DNA of 64,000 nt from GCA-2725625 sp964574215 (GCA_964574215.1 CAZNLR010000010.1:1-64000), one strand, 5' to 3'; counted from the first letter of the stretch, positions 8,553 through 17,893 are shown. Translations and numbers: made by a program. The notes: generated from the letters alone by a model not told the origin.

Positions 8553-9470
8553 CTAACCAAGCCTGATACGAGGATCCAATCTGGCGTTAATCAGATCCGA
8601 TAACAGGGTCAGGAAAATGTAAATAAATGAAATCATCACGACGATCGACTGAACGACAGGGAAATCCTGCCGCAGGATCGATTCAAACGCCAAAAAACCT
8701 ACGCCGTTCAGCGCAAAGACGGATTCGACAATGACCGATCCGCCGAGCAAAAAACCCAAAGACACCGCGGTCAGCGAAACGACGGGTAGAATGGCGTTGC
8801 GGAGCGAGTGTTTGAAAAGAACGGATACCGGCCTTAATCCCTTGGCCCGGGCCGTTCGGATATAGTCGGATTCCAAAACCTCGAGCATGCCGGTGCGTGT
8901 CAGGCGCATGAAGGCCGGCATGACCGAGAAAGCCAAAGTGACGGTCGGCAGAATAAAATGAACCCAGGTGTCCGAACCCGAAATGGGCAGCAATCTTAAA
9001 ATGACACCGAAAAAATAAATGAGAATAAGCCCGAACCAGAAATTCGGTATGGCCTGACCGAAGACGGCAAAGGCCAGGGCTCCTCTATCGATCCAGGTAT
9101 TTGGGTAAACCGCCGCCAGAACCCCCAGGGGGATGGCGATCACCAATCCCACTACGAGAGCGGAAACGGCGAGTTTGATGGTGACGCCGATCCGTTCGAG
9201 AATCAATTCGGTAACCAGATCATTGGTGAACAGCGAGCGGCCGAAATCGCCTTGAACGGCGTTTCCCATCCAGTCGAAATATTGAACGTAAAGGGGACGG
9301 TCCAAGCCGTAAGCTTTGGCGACCTCGGCAATATCCTCTTGTGAAGCGTCCTCGCCGGCAAGTTCCGCCGCCAGGTCACCCGATAACCGCAAAAGACTGA
9401 ACCCGATAATGGAAACGGTGATGCCGACCAGAATGGCGATGTATAGTCGATGCAATAGGAAGCGGGCCAT
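8553..9470 (-). CDS. Dipeptide/oligopeptide ABC transporter permease (DppB type)
   Basis: This 305-residue protein has six predicted membrane helices and the DppB-type EAA loop (DYIRTARAKGLRPVSVLFKH). The ATG is preceded by GTGGAG. It is the first gene of the leftward operon dppB-C-D-F. The upstream 304-base gap to the divergent NTF2-like gene holds an inverted repeat at 9639-9658 that may regulate one or both sides. The cognate binding protein is probably the one encoded at 10268-11809, in a different transcription unit. Confidence 0.88.
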   Translation of the reverse strand: MARFLLHRLYIAILVGITVSIIGFSLLRLSGDLAAELAGEDASQEDIAEVAKAYGLDRPLYVQYFDWMGNAVQGDFGRSLFTNDLVTELILERIGVTIKLAVSALVVGLVIAIPLGVLAAVYPNTWIDRGALAFAVFGQAIPNFWFGLILIYFFGVILRLLPISGSDTWVHFILPTVTLAFSVMPAFMRLTRTGMLEVLESDYIRTARAKGLRPVSVLFKHSLRNAILPVVSLTAVSLGFLLGGSVIVESVFALNGVGFLAFESILRQDFPVVQSIVVMISFIYIFLTLLSDLINARLDPRIRLG

Positions 9471-9774
9471 AGATACTCCACCAACGTTCAGCCTCTAAAA
9501 TGTGGGAAACGGCCAGCCGTGTTTTATTATAGTTTCGGCCTCGACCAGCGTGATATTTTTGCGCTTCGTTTTTACTTTTAAAAAATTCTATTGAAAGCTC
9601 AAAGTGCCGGTATCAGTTGACTCTATCCCTCACATATTTAACAATTCTCTAATTGTTATATCGATATTATCTTTTAAACAAGAGTTTTTTTCCGCTGCTT
9701 TCAATGACCTTCCGACGGGTCGAAACCGGCGGATTCTAGCTAAAAATTTCCCACAATAGAAAAGGGAGTATAGC
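9471..9774. other. 304-bp divergent intergenic region
   Basis: No credible coding frame was found. The stretch is AT-rich near 9570-9690 and contains the perfect inverted repeat at 9639-9658. It must hold the promoters of dppB (leftwards) and the NTF2-like gene (rightwards). No convincing -35/-10 pair could be fixed. Confidence 0.6.
9639..9658. promoter_or_regulatory. Inverted repeat, candidate operator
   Basis: TAACAATT and AATTGTTA form perfect 8-bp arms around CTCT. The element lies midway between the divergent dppB and NTF2-like genes and has no T-tract, so an operator is more likely than a terminator. The regulator is unknown; the FadR pair at 13436-15228 are the nearest candidates. Confidence 0.4.
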
Positions 9775-10212
9775 ATGGATTTGACGTTCCAAAGAGAAAT
9801 CGAGTGGGATTGTTCTCAGGTGGTTGTACAATTTTATAACCATCTCGACGCAAGGCGATACGATGATCTGGTTGCTCTGTTTGCCGCCGATGGTGTCTGG
9901 AAACGCCAAGGCAAGGAGCTCGACGGTCAAGCCGCCATCATGGAGGCCATGCAGGCGCGGGGCGAATTTTTGGTTATCCGCCATATCGTCACCAATATCC
10001 AAATTACCGTTGAGGACGAAAATAATGCGTCGTCCGCAGAGTATGTAACCGTCTACCGGTACGATAGTGACGAGAAACTCGATGGCCCGGCGCCCCTCGA
10101 CGGTCCCGGAGTGATATTTCTCTATCAGGACAAACTGGTCAGAACCGGCGATGGCTGGAAAATCAAAGACAAGCGGGGCCGGCCCATTATGCTTAAGAAA
10201 AAGAAAGACTAA
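9775..10212 (+). CDS. NTF2-like (SnoaL-type) small protein of unknown role
   Basis: The protein has 145 residues. The N-terminus (VVQFYNHLDARRYDDLVALFAADGVWKRQGKELDG) and the pattern of later strands fit the cone-shaped NTF2/SnoaL fold. That fold includes ring-hydroxylating dioxygenase small subunits, scytalone dehydratase-like enzymes and polyketide cyclases. No catalytic set can be assigned with certainty. A strong AGGGAG site precedes the ATG. It stands alone, facing away from dppBCDF and towards the binding-protein gene. It could act on the imported compound, but this is only context. Confidence 0.7.
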   Translation: MDLTFQREIEWDCSQVVVQFYNHLDARRYDDLVALFAADGVWKRQGKELDGQAAIMEAMQARGEFLVIRHIVTNIQITVEDENNASSAEYVTVYRYDSDEKLDGPAPLDGPGVIFLYQDKLVRTGDGWKIKDKRGRPIMLKKKKD

Positions 10213-10241
10213 AAAAAACTCCCCGGTTTTGAACCGGGGAG
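10211..10241 (-). terminator. Rho-independent terminator of the binding-protein transcript
   Basis: Read leftwards, CTCCCCGGTT and AACCGGGGAG form a 10-bp stem with a 3-base loop followed by eight T residues. It lies 27 bases past the stop of the binding-protein gene. On the + strand there is no T-tract, so it serves the leftward unit mainly. Confidence 0.85.
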
Positions 10242-10267
10242 CGCCGTCAGGTTGGTATTTCGATTTT

Positions 10268-11809
10268 CTATTTCCAGGACATGTGATTCAGCACGGCACC
10301 GTAGGGCGACAGCGAGCCTTCCTCGATGGACAGGGATTTGTCATGGACAAATACCGTCGGCAAGGTCGAGATCGGCAGGATGTAGTTCATCTTGTTGACG
10401 TGGTCATAGGCCTGCTTGTAGTGCGCGCGCCGTTTCGCTTCATCCATTTCGGCGCCGCCGAGTTTCCTGAACTTTTGCAGCACCGGATCGCGCCAGTAGT
10501 CGCTGGGGCTGCCGGAGAAGAAGCGGTTCATGGTAGAGGACGCGTCGGGCAGGCCGCCGGAACTCCACAGGCTCACCAGAATTTGGAACTTGCCGGAACG
10601 GTCCTTTTTGCGGAAGACACCGAAATTGACCGGATCGACTTTGCCTCTGATGCCGATTTTCCGAAGTTCACCGGCTACCGCAACGGCCATGTGCCGGGAA
10701 AAACCAAGGGCGGTTATTTCCACGTCAAAACCATTGGCGTACCCGGCTTCGGCCATCAGCTTTTTCGCCGCCGCCCGGTCGAATGCCGGCGGTTTGGTGC
10801 TGTAGTCGCAGCCTTTCTGGACCCTGAAGCACATGGCGTCGATTACCTTGACCTTGTCGCCGCCGGCCAGTACCGCATTGGCAACCGCCTTGCGGTCGAT
10901 GGCCATGGAGATGGCTTTGCGTACCCGTTGATCGGACAGCATTTTCTTACCCGACCGGTTGACCGAATCCATCGACAGATAGCTGTAAAGCAGACCATTG
11001 GTCGCCGTGCTCGCCAATTTGGAGTTAGCTCTCAAGGCCTCGACCTGATCCTTGGGGACGCTTCGGACTAGGTCCACATTACCGGTAATCAACTGGGCGA
11101 TACGGGATTGCAGGTCGGGATAATGTCTCGCTGTAACCGTTTTGATGGCCGGGAGAGGTTTCCACGTGCCGCCATGTTTGTAGGCGTCGTGGCGCACCAT
11201 GACGATGCCCTGGTTGGGATTGACCTGGGTTACCTTATACGGCCCGGTACCGACGGGATTTTTGCCGAAATCACTTTTGGCTTTAAGCTTGCCGTGGGTG
11301 TCCGACGGATAAATGGGAATGGACTTGGCCAGCCGCATCAAGCCGACGGCCGTCGGACGTTTTGACGTAATCCGTACTTTATAGCGACCTAATTTCTCGA
11401 CACTTTTGATCCAGTTGTAATTGGTTTTGAAACGGATTTTGGTTTTCGGATGGATCAGCCAGTTGACGGTGTAAACCACATCATCGGCATCGAAATCGGA
11501 ACCGTCGTGGTATTTCACGTCGTCCCGGAGATCGAACTCCAACGTATTGATGTCGATACGCTTCCAGGACTTCGCCAACAGGGGATGGAACGTGCCCTTA
11601 AAGTCGTCATAAAACACCAGCCCGTCATAGACGATACGGGCGGTGAGGGCCGATTCCGGTTTAGGGTCGTAAACCAGATCGACTTTTGAAATCGGGTGTT
11701 CGAATGCAATCCTCAACGTATCCTTGGCTTTCTGAGCGACTGCCGGTAAAGCCACAGCAATTGTGGTCAGGGTGAATAAGCTGAATTTAAATAATCTTAG
11801 ACTATTCAT
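10268..11809 (-). CDS. ABC transporter periplasmic solute-binding protein, DppA/OppA family (SBP_bac_5)
   Basis: The protein has 513 residues with a Sec signal peptide (hydrophobic core FSLFTLTTIAVALPAVA, probable cleavage before QKAKD). The body is family 5 solute-binding protein (YDGLVFYDDFKGTFHPLLAK, KNPVGTGPYKV, VRKAISMAIDRKAVANAVLAG). GGAGG precedes the ATG. It probably feeds the DppBCDF complex encoded at 5463-9470. It lies downstream of the amidohydrolase and FadR genes in the same direction and ends in a strong terminator, suggesting a FadR-amidohydrolase-binding-protein unit. The ligand is unknown. Confidence 0.9.
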   Translation of the reverse strand: MNSLRLFKFSLFTLTTIAVALPAVAQKAKDTLRIAFEHPISKVDLVYDPKPESALTARIVYDGLVFYDDFKGTFHPLLAKSWKRIDINTLEFDLRDDVKYHDGSDFDADDVVYTVNWLIHPKTKIRFKTNYNWIKSVEKLGRYKVRITSKRPTAVGLMRLAKSIPIYPSDTHGKLKAKSDFGKNPVGTGPYKVTQVNPNQGIVMVRHDAYKHGGTWKPLPAIKTVTARHYPDLQSRIAQLITGNVDLVRSVPKDQVEALRANSKLASTATNGLLYSYLSMDSVNRSGKKMLSDQRVRKAISMAIDRKAVANAVLAGGDKVKVIDAMCFRVQKGCDYSTKPPAFDRAAAKKLMAEAGYANGFDVEITALGFSRHMAVAVAGELRKIGIRGKVDPVNFGVFRKKDRSGKFQILVSLWSSGGLPDASSTMNRFFSGSPSDYWRDPVLQKFRKLGGAEMDEAKRRAHYKQAYDHVNKMNYILPISTLPTVFVHDKSLSIEEGSLSPYGAVLNHMSWK

Positions 11810-11916
11810 TGGTATACCTCCGCACGGTGATTATTGGTCAAAGGGTTTAATTGTAATAACTCAAGATTGGCACTGGTCGTGTTTGGTGGTTCTCTCCATT
11901 CTAGCTGCTTCGCCTT

Positions 11917-13359
11917 TTAAGCGGCGGCGGATTGACTGGCTAAAAGATTTTTTACGTCCTGTTCGATGATTGTGCCCGTAAAGAAGTCGGGGTTCTGACG
12001 GGCGAAAAAGGATACCGGATTGGTGAACATGAAATCTTCGAAATCCAAATCGGTGAATAATCCCTTTTCGATATTCTTGTAGGCGCTGGGCACGCAGCTG
12101 GTCATGTCCTCCACATCCCAATGGCCGATGTCCGAACCGAAAAACGCCTTAAGCCTGGCGCCATAGTGATTAAGTTTGTCGTTGAAGGCGACGGCGTTCA
12201 TGGCGTCGTCGGCTTCGCATCCGAAATAAAAGGGCTCCACGAAGAGGTCGTAAATGTCCCTCTTATCCGTGATCCCGCACCGCTTGAATTCGTCGATATC
12301 CGTGTCATCGGTGGTGAAGCCGCCCATGGCATTGATATTCATGTCTTCGCGGATGGCCGCACCGGTGATGATGCCATCGCCGTATTTTTCCGCCATTTCC
12401 GACAGCAAATCCAGGTCCAATTTGGCCGGGTCCAAATTATCTTTCATAAAATCGAGATTGCGTTTCTCCCAATGCTCGAACAGATCGTTATAGAGCTGGG
12501 CCGCCCAGCCGACACCGCCTTCGAGAAAAGCGAAATTAAGGCCGGGGAAACGGCGGGTTACGCCATCCAGGAAAATGTTACGGCAGAAATAGTCGCCGGA
12601 CGTGGCGAATCCGCCAAGATGATTAAAAACGAAATTCGTCGGAGACGAATGCCGGGAGCCGCCGGCGCGCGCCGCCGTGTGGCAGGCGACGGGTATTTTT
12701 AAGTCCAGGCAACGTTGCCAGACCGGATCGTAGTCATAAAGCGCATCGAGCGCGACGGGATAAACGCGTTCGGTAAACTTTCCCAATTCCGGTGCTTGAG
12801 CGGCAATTTCGGGTGGCGCCAATCTGACCTCAGTACCGAAGGTCGCGGCTTTGAACCCCAATTCGTTGACCGCGTGGTCGAGCTCAGCCAACGCCTCCTC
12901 GGGAGAAAACATGGGAATGCCGGCCGACGGGATGAGCCGGTCGCCTACCTCGCTGAAGACATCGGCCAGCATGGTGTTTAATGCCCGGTGGCCGACCTGA
13001 CGCAATTCGTCGTCCCGGACATGCATGAGCGGCAAAATTGCTGTCGAGTATACAATGGAGACATCGATGCCCCCTTCATCCAGCCGCTCCCGGAAAAGTT
13101 TGGGCAGCATGGCCGTTGCCCGATCCAAAGAGTTAGGCCCCGAAGGCATGCCCCAGAATATGGATTTGACGTCGTGATACTTCCAGGGCGAGTCCATGGT
13201 TTCGTATCGGCGCGCAATATCAGGACCGGCCACCTGCTTGACATAATCAAGCAGGGTCAAGGATGTTTCCAGAATATGGGCATCTCCATCGACGATGGGG
13301 TGTCCTACCTTTGCCCTGATCTCACTGGCATCCGTAGAATTACTTTTGGTCTCCGCCAA
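11917..13359 (-). CDS. Amidohydrolase-2 family metal-dependent hydrolase/decarboxylase
   Basis: The protein has 480 residues with an amidohydrolase TIM barrel of the type whose first strand reads D-x-D-x-H (VDGDAHILE) rather than H-x-H. Later metal-site candidates are VACHTAARAG, FNHLGGF and FGSDIGHWDV. Relatives hydrolyse or decarboxylate cyclic and aromatic acids; the reaction here is not known. The start is TTG with GGAGG five bases upstream. It sits between a FadR regulator gene (76 bases upstream) and a solute-binding protein gene (107 bases downstream), so it may process the imported compound. Confidence 0.8.
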   Translation of the reverse strand: MAETKSNSTDASEIRAKVGHPIVDGDAHILETSLTLLDYVKQVAGPDIARRYETMDSPWKYHDVKSIFWGMPSGPNSLDRATAMLPKLFRERLDEGGIDVSIVYSTAILPLMHVRDDELRQVGHRALNTMLADVFSEVGDRLIPSAGIPMFSPEEALAELDHAVNELGFKAATFGTEVRLAPPEIAAQAPELGKFTERVYPVALDALYDYDPVWQRCLDLKIPVACHTAARAGGSRHSSPTNFVFNHLGGFATSGDYFCRNIFLDGVTRRFPGLNFAFLEGGVGWAAQLYNDLFEHWEKRNLDFMKDNLDPAKLDLDLLSEMAEKYGDGIITGAAIREDMNINAMGGFTTDDTDIDEFKRCGITDKRDIYDLFVEPFYFGCEADDAMNAVAFNDKLNHYGARLKAFFGSDIGHWDVEDMTSCVPSAYKNIEKGLFTDLDFEDFMFTNPVSFFARQNPDFFTGTIIEQDVKNLLASQSAAA

Positions 13360-13435
13360 ATGTACCTCCTCAATTGTCTACGGTTTATTCTTATTATTCC
13401 TATTTCATTCCCTGGGACCGATGCGGTCTGCGCTC

Positions 13436-14206
13436 CTAGCAGATGCCGTCAACGGCCTTTTTTTCATCGGCATCTAAGGTGTGCCGTCTTTGGTCAATAT
13501 GATCCAGATGTTGATACATTAACTTACCCGCGCCATCGCTGTCGCCGGTTTTAATTTTACCATATATCTCCCGATGGACGCCCATTACGCGCTCCGGGAT
13601 ATCCGGGCTGGCGGCGCCGTTGGTATCCGACCAGATGACGAACCGGCAGGCCCTGAGTTGCATTGCCAGCACCCGGTTGTGGGAGGCATCGGCAATGGCG
13701 AGATGGAACTCCCGGCTCGACCGGGTAAATGCAGATCGGTCGTCGACGAGATTATCAGCTTCATCCAGCAGTGATTTCAGGCGTTCCAGATCCTGCTCCG
13801 TGGCATTGATGGCGGCCATTTCCGCCGCCGTCCTTTCGATTGATTTCTGCACCTGGAGAATTTCCTGGCTGCTGACTCCGACCAGATTCAATTGAATGGC
13901 CATGGCGTCGGCAATGCGATCCAAATTGCCTTCCGCAATCCGGACACCGCCCCTTGCACCGACCCTAATTTCAACAATACCCATGGCTTCCAATGTGCGC
14001 AGAGCGTCCCGTGCCGTCATCCGGCTGACGCCGAAATCCTTGGCGATATCCTTTTCCGAGCCCAGAAAATCCCCCGGGTTGAGCTTGCGGCTGAACAGGG
14101 CTTCGCGAATGCGCGCCACAATTTTGGACGAAAAAGTGCTCGCTTCATAACTGCGACCGGGATTGGCGAGATCATCGCCGTCTGAGATCAGGGAAACCAA
14201 ACTCAC
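13436..14206 (-). CDS. GntR/FadR-family transcriptional regulator
   Basis: This 256-residue protein has an N-terminal winged HTH (residues about 28-95: LGSEKDIAKDFGVSRMTARD) and a C-terminal FCD domain with the metal-site histidines in EFHLAIADASHN, VHREIY and YQHLDHI. The start is GTG with AAGGTAGG upstream. It is transcribed divergently from a clear paralogue at 14443 (shared stretches such as ALRTLE-MGIVEIR). FCD regulators usually bind carboxylic acids with a metal ion. The gene heads the leftward unit with the amidohydrolase and binding protein and probably controls it. Confidence 0.9.
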   Translation of the reverse strand: MSLVSLISDGDDLANPGRSYEASTFSSKIVARIREALFSRKLNPGDFLGSEKDIAKDFGVSRMTARDALRTLEAMGIVEIRVGARGGVRIAEGNLDRIADAMAIQLNLVGVSSQEILQVQKSIERTAAEMAAINATEQDLERLKSLLDEADNLVDDRSAFTRSSREFHLAIADASHNRVLAMQLRACRFVIWSDTNGAASPDIPERVMGVHREIYGKIKTGDSDGAGKLMYQHLDHIDQRRHTLDADEKKAVDGIC

Positions 14207-14220
14207 GGCACCTACCTTCT

Positions 14221-14242
14221 ACTAATATATTATTGATATGAT
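14221..14242 (-). promoter_or_regulatory. AT-rich element shared with the facing promoter, candidate FadR operator (copy 1)
   Basis: Read leftwards it begins ATCATATCAATAA, nearly the same as ATCATATCATTAT at 14408-14420 on the other strand. Each copy lies close to the start of one of the two divergent FadR paralogues, so it may be the common recognition element. Confidence 0.4.
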
Positions 14243-14407
14243 TTTTATGCTTTGATTGTGCCTGAATGCTATTTTTAGTCAAGTGGATGAGGTTTGGATA
14301 ACCCGTCTAATCCGATTTATGAGTAATACGGCTGGGTCCTTTTTTCACCATTATCTTTGAGTGATTCAAATATACACTTGACGCCGGAAAGTTTAAATAT
14401 CATATAT

Positions 14408-14420
14408 ATCATATCATTAT
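14408..14420 (+). promoter_or_regulatory. AT-rich element, candidate FadR operator (copy 2)
   Basis: ATCATATCATTAT stands 22 bases upstream of the second FadR gene and mirrors the element at 14221-14242. It could overlap a -10 region, since a TTGACG at 14378-14383 lies upstream, so part of the similarity may be promoter sequence. Confidence 0.4.
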
Positions 14421-14442
14421 ACATTTGAGGCGGATGGGCTGA

Positions 14443-15228
14443 ATGAATCGCGTTGAATTGGCCAAAATTGCCAAGGGATATGGTGGGGGATCTGAGGGAG
14501 GAGACGGCCCTACCTGGGCGCCTGTCAGAGCGACCTCCGTCGCCAGCAAGATTGTCGTTCAAATTCGTGACGCTTTGTTTTCCGGCGCCTTGAAACCCGG
14601 TGACGCCTTGGGCTCGGAGAAGGATCTGGTTCAGCAATTCAATGTCAGCCGCATCACCGTGCGCGATGCCTTGAGAACGCTGGAAACCATGGGAATTGTC
14701 GAAATCCGCGCCGGGGCAGGCGGCGGTGCGCGCATCGCCGCAGGTAATCTGGAACGCATATCGGACGCTCTGGCCGTCCAATTCAAGCTAACCGGCGTGA
14801 CCGAACAGGAAACCGTTGATGCCCAAATCGCCATCGAAGGCGCCGCCATCGTGCTGGCCGCCGAAAGACGGACTTCAGCGGATTTGGCGCGCCTTTCCGA
14901 TCTGCTGGCGGAGGCCGAAAGTCATCTCGATAATCCGGTGAATTTCGCCGAATCCGGTCATCTCTTTCATCTGGCCTTGATTGAAGCTTCGGGCAATCGG
15001 GTTCTGACAGCGCAGTTTAATGCCCTTCGGCATGCCGTATGGCCTCGGAACAGCGATCGGGCAAAGCCCGATATCGCCCGGCGCACATTGGCCATGCACC
15101 AGAAATTATTTGAGGCCGTTAGAGACGGCAAAAGCGCTTTGGCGCGTGAACTGATGTGTTCCCATCTGGAGGATATCCGAAAAATTGAATTTTCCGGCGA
15201 TGAGACGAAGGGAATGGACTGCTGTTAG
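14443..15228 (+). CDS. GntR/FadR-family transcriptional regulator (paralogue)
   Basis: The protein has 261 residues with winged HTH GSEKDLVQQFNVSRITVRD and an FCD domain (HLFHLALIEASGN, MHQKLFEAVRDG, CSHLEDI). It is closely related to the divergent regulator at 13436-14206, which suggests a local duplication. Its gene precedes the ring-cleavage cluster by 83 bases in the same direction, so it is the likely regulator of that cluster and may respond to an aromatic or ring-cleavage acid. Confidence 0.9.
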   Translation: MNRVELAKIAKGYGGGSEGGDGPTWAPVRATSVASKIVVQIRDALFSGALKPGDALGSEKDLVQQFNVSRITVRDALRTLETMGIVEIRAGAGGGARIAAGNLERISDALAVQFKLTGVTEQETVDAQIAIEGAAIVLAAERRTSADLARLSDLLAEAESHLDNPVNFAESGHLFHLALIEASGNRVLTAQFNALRHAVWPRNSDRAKPDIARRTLAMHQKLFEAVRDGKSALARELMCSHLEDIRKIEFSGDETKGMDCC

Positions 15229-15311
15229 ATACCAATTTGGCTTTTTAGGATCACCTACGTAATCCTGATGGCTGAAATTAAACACGAACAAGAACCTAAA
15301 GGGAGGTCTTA

Positions 15312-16325
15312 ATGATTATTGATTGCCATGCTCATGTCAGCGCACCCGTGGAACTTTGGGCGTACAAGGCGTCCTTGCTGTCGCACCGCGGCTCCCACGG
15401 TCGGGGCAAGGTCAACGTAACCGACGACCAGATTCGCCACGCAGTAGAAGAGCACAAAGAAGCCTTCCCCCATCCACATCTGCCCTATATCGATCTGGTT
15501 GGCACCAAGATGCAATTGGTGTCGCCGCGTCCCTTCCAGTTGATGCACAGCGAACCCCAGGCCAAGCTGGTTCAGTGGTTCCATGAGGAAGTCAACAACA
15601 TCATTCACCGTGAAACCCAGATTTATCCGGACCGGTTTATCGGCATCGCCGGTATCCCCACTGTTCGTGACAATCCGCTGGATATGGCGATCGCCGAATT
15701 GGAGCGCTGCGTCAATGAACTGGGCTTCAAGGGAACCCTGCTCAATCCCGATCCCTTCGAGAATGACGGCACCCACCCGCCGGCGTTGGGCGACAGATAC
15801 TGGTACCCCCTGTATGAAAAGCTGTGCGAGCTCGATGTGCCGGCCCATATCCACGGCACCGGGTCGCGCTCCGAACGGGAGCCTTATTCCCTGCGCTTTA
15901 TCAACGAGGAAACCACCGCTATCTTCGGGCTGATCAATTCCAATGTTCTCAAGGATTTTCCTGATCTGAAAATCGTCGTCTCCCACGGTGGCGGCGCGAT
16001 CCCTTATCAACTGGGCCGATTCCAGGCGGGATCCATGCGGCGGCCGGAAGGTGACCGCTTTATTGACGGTATGAACAAACTGTATTTCGACACCGTCCTT
16101 TACACCAAAGACGCCATTGACCTGCTGTTGAAGGTGGTTGGTCCGGACCGCGCTTTGTTTGGTGCGGAATGTCCGGGCGTGGGATCAAAAGTAAATCCCG
16201 AAACAGGCCGGACCATGGACGATATCGCCCCTTACTTCAGCGAAATCGACTGGTTGACCGACGACGACCGGGAAAAGATTTTTTCCGGCAATGCCAAGAA
16301 AGTATTCAAACTCGACATTGACTAA
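15312..16325 (+). CDS. ligJ: LigJ-type 4-oxalomesaconate hydratase (amidohydrolase superfamily)
   Basis: The protein has 337 residues. The known LigJ of the protocatechuate 4,5-cleavage pathway binds zinc with three His and an unusual Glu. Here His6 and His8 (DCHAHV), His179 (AHIHGT) and Glu286 (FGAECPG) occupy the matching places, and His225 (SHGGG) fits the catalytic His. LigJ adds water to 4-oxalomesaconate to give 4-carboxy-4-hydroxy-2-oxoadipate, the substrate of LigK-type aldolases encoded downstream. GGGAGG precedes the ATG. Identity as LigJ rests on these residues and context; another 2-oxo-diene acid could be the substrate. Confidence 0.75.
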   Translation: MIIDCHAHVSAPVELWAYKASLLSHRGSHGRGKVNVTDDQIRHAVEEHKEAFPHPHLPYIDLVGTKMQLVSPRPFQLMHSEPQAKLVQWFHEEVNNIIHRETQIYPDRFIGIAGIPTVRDNPLDMAIAELERCVNELGFKGTLLNPDPFENDGTHPPALGDRYWYPLYEKLCELDVPAHIHGTGSRSEREPYSLRFINEETTAIFGLINSNVLKDFPDLKIVVSHGGGAIPYQLGRFQAGSMRRPEGDRFIDGMNKLYFDTVLYTKDAIDLLLKVVGPDRALFGAECPGVGSKVNPETGRTMDDIAPYFSEIDWLTDDDREKIFSGNAKKVFKLDID

Positions 16326-16375
16326 AGCGTGGCGGCGCCTAATCGCCACTGCCCCATTTTAACAAGGAGGATGTT

Positions 16376-17863
16376 ATGCCTGACGACGCAAAACAAATAA
16401 TTCATACGCCTTATACCGATAAACCCGCTCAAGGGATTATGGACGGGAAACGTTTTCTGGAAAGTATCCGGGACGACCGGGAAATCTGGTACCGGGGGGA
16501 GCAAATCAAAGATGTGACCACCCACCCGCAATTCGCCGGTATGGCGCAATCCCTGGCCGATATCTACGACATGCAGCACCAAAAAGAACATCAGGATGTG
16601 ATGACCTATGTTGAGGATAACGGACTGCGCGTATCCACCTCTTATCTGCGCCCGACCGAAAAAGAGCACCTGACACAACGTCACGAGAACACCCAGTTCT
16701 GGAGCCGCCAGGTGCATGGCATGTGCGGTCGGTTGCCCGATTTTTGCGCCGCCATGACGGTTGGTTACGTAGACATCCATGACGAACTGGCGAAGCTCAA
16801 TCCGGATTTGGCGAAAAACGCCATTTCCTATTACGAATATGCCCGTGATCACGATCTGTGTCTGTCTCACGCATTGCATGATCCGTGCATGGACAAGTCT
16901 TTGCGTCCAAAAGAAGACCCGGAGCGGTGCGTTCACGTTGTCAAGGAGCGGGATGACGGTGTTATTCTCCGCGGCGCCCGTTTCAATACCTTGGGCCCAT
17001 TCTCCAACGATATTCTGATCTCGCCCACCTATACGTTCACCGAAGACGAACCTGAGTTCGCCATCTGGTTTATGGTGCCGGCCAACGCACCGGGGCTGAA
17101 GCAGATCTGCCGTGAAATTTTCTCAGGCCGCGATCCACTGGATCATCCTATGTCGGCGCGCTTCGACGAGATTGACACGTTGGTGGTGCTTGATGACGTC
17201 TTTGTGCCGTGGGAGCGTATCTTCCTTTATCGCGAACCCCTGGCGGCCAACCGTTTGTTCCGGGGCGGCGTGATGAGTTGGGCTGGTGACGCCTCGTCGG
17301 CGTTGACTGAAGTCAGGTTCGAGACCTTGGTTACCATCGCCTATATGCTGGCGGAAACATCCGGTATCCAGGAGCGTCCTCATGTGCAGCAGGCTCTGGG
17401 CGAAATGTGCACTTATCTGACGTTGCTCAAGAACAGCATCCGCGCCGGTCATGTCGATTGTCATCAGACGGCGGGCGGCCACTGGTGCCCGGCGCCGTTC
17501 TTCGACCGCCGGTCCCTGGTGACCCGGGTTTCCGAACGGTTCTGCGATCTGGTCGAGCATATCGGTACGTCTTCGACAATCTTCAACCATACGGCCGAAG
17601 ACTGGGCCAATCCGGAGGTTGCGAAGTATCTGCAAACCTATATGCGGGGCCGTAAATCTTCCGCCATGGACCGGCACAAAATCACCAAGCTTGCCTGGGA
17701 ACTGACCGGCGATTCCTATGGCCGCCGGCAGCAGCTCTACGAGCGGCTTCACTCTGGCGACGCCGAAGTGGTCAAGGCGGGTCCAGGTAAAAGCTTCGAT
17801 TATTCGGCGGGGCTGGAGCGGATCAGTAACCTTCTGGGTCTGGAAGATACCGATATTTCTTAA
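16376..17863 (+). CDS. HpaB-type FAD-dependent aromatic monooxygenase
   Basis: This 495-residue protein has both HpaB domains, an acyl-CoA-dehydrogenase-like fold. Typical stretches are VHGMCGRLPDFCAAMTVGY, NTLGPFSNDILIS and DTLVVLDDVFVPWERIF. The cysteines expected in the related 4-hydroxybutyryl-CoA dehydratase are not in place, so hydroxylation is favoured. Such enzymes need FADH2 from a separate reductase (HpaC type), which is not in the window. A strong AAGGAGG precedes the ATG. Between the LigJ and LigB genes, it probably hydroxylates a phenolic acid to the diol or triol that is then cleaved (inference). Confidence 0.85.
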   Translation: MPDDAKQIIHTPYTDKPAQGIMDGKRFLESIRDDREIWYRGEQIKDVTTHPQFAGMAQSLADIYDMQHQKEHQDVMTYVEDNGLRVSTSYLRPTEKEHLTQRHENTQFWSRQVHGMCGRLPDFCAAMTVGYVDIHDELAKLNPDLAKNAISYYEYARDHDLCLSHALHDPCMDKSLRPKEDPERCVHVVKERDDGVILRGARFNTLGPFSNDILISPTYTFTEDEPEFAIWFMVPANAPGLKQICREIFSGRDPLDHPMSARFDEIDTLVVLDDVFVPWERIFLYREPLAANRLFRGGVMSWAGDASSALTEVRFETLVTIAYMLAETSGIQERPHVQQALGEMCTYLTLLKNSIRAGHVDCHQTAGGHWCPAPFFDRRSLVTRVSERFCDLVEHIGTSSTIFNHTAEDWANPEVAKYLQTYMRGRKSSAMDRHKITKLAWELTGDSYGRRQQLYERLHSGDAEVVKAGPGKSFDYSAGLERISNLLGLEDTDIS

Positions 17864-17893
17864 CCTTAATTCTAGATTAAGAAGGAGCTAACA

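Noticed and set aside
10151..11071. 306-codon + strand frame opposite the binding protein
   Set aside because: It is a shadow of the DppA-type gene, its composition is atypical and it runs through the strong terminator.
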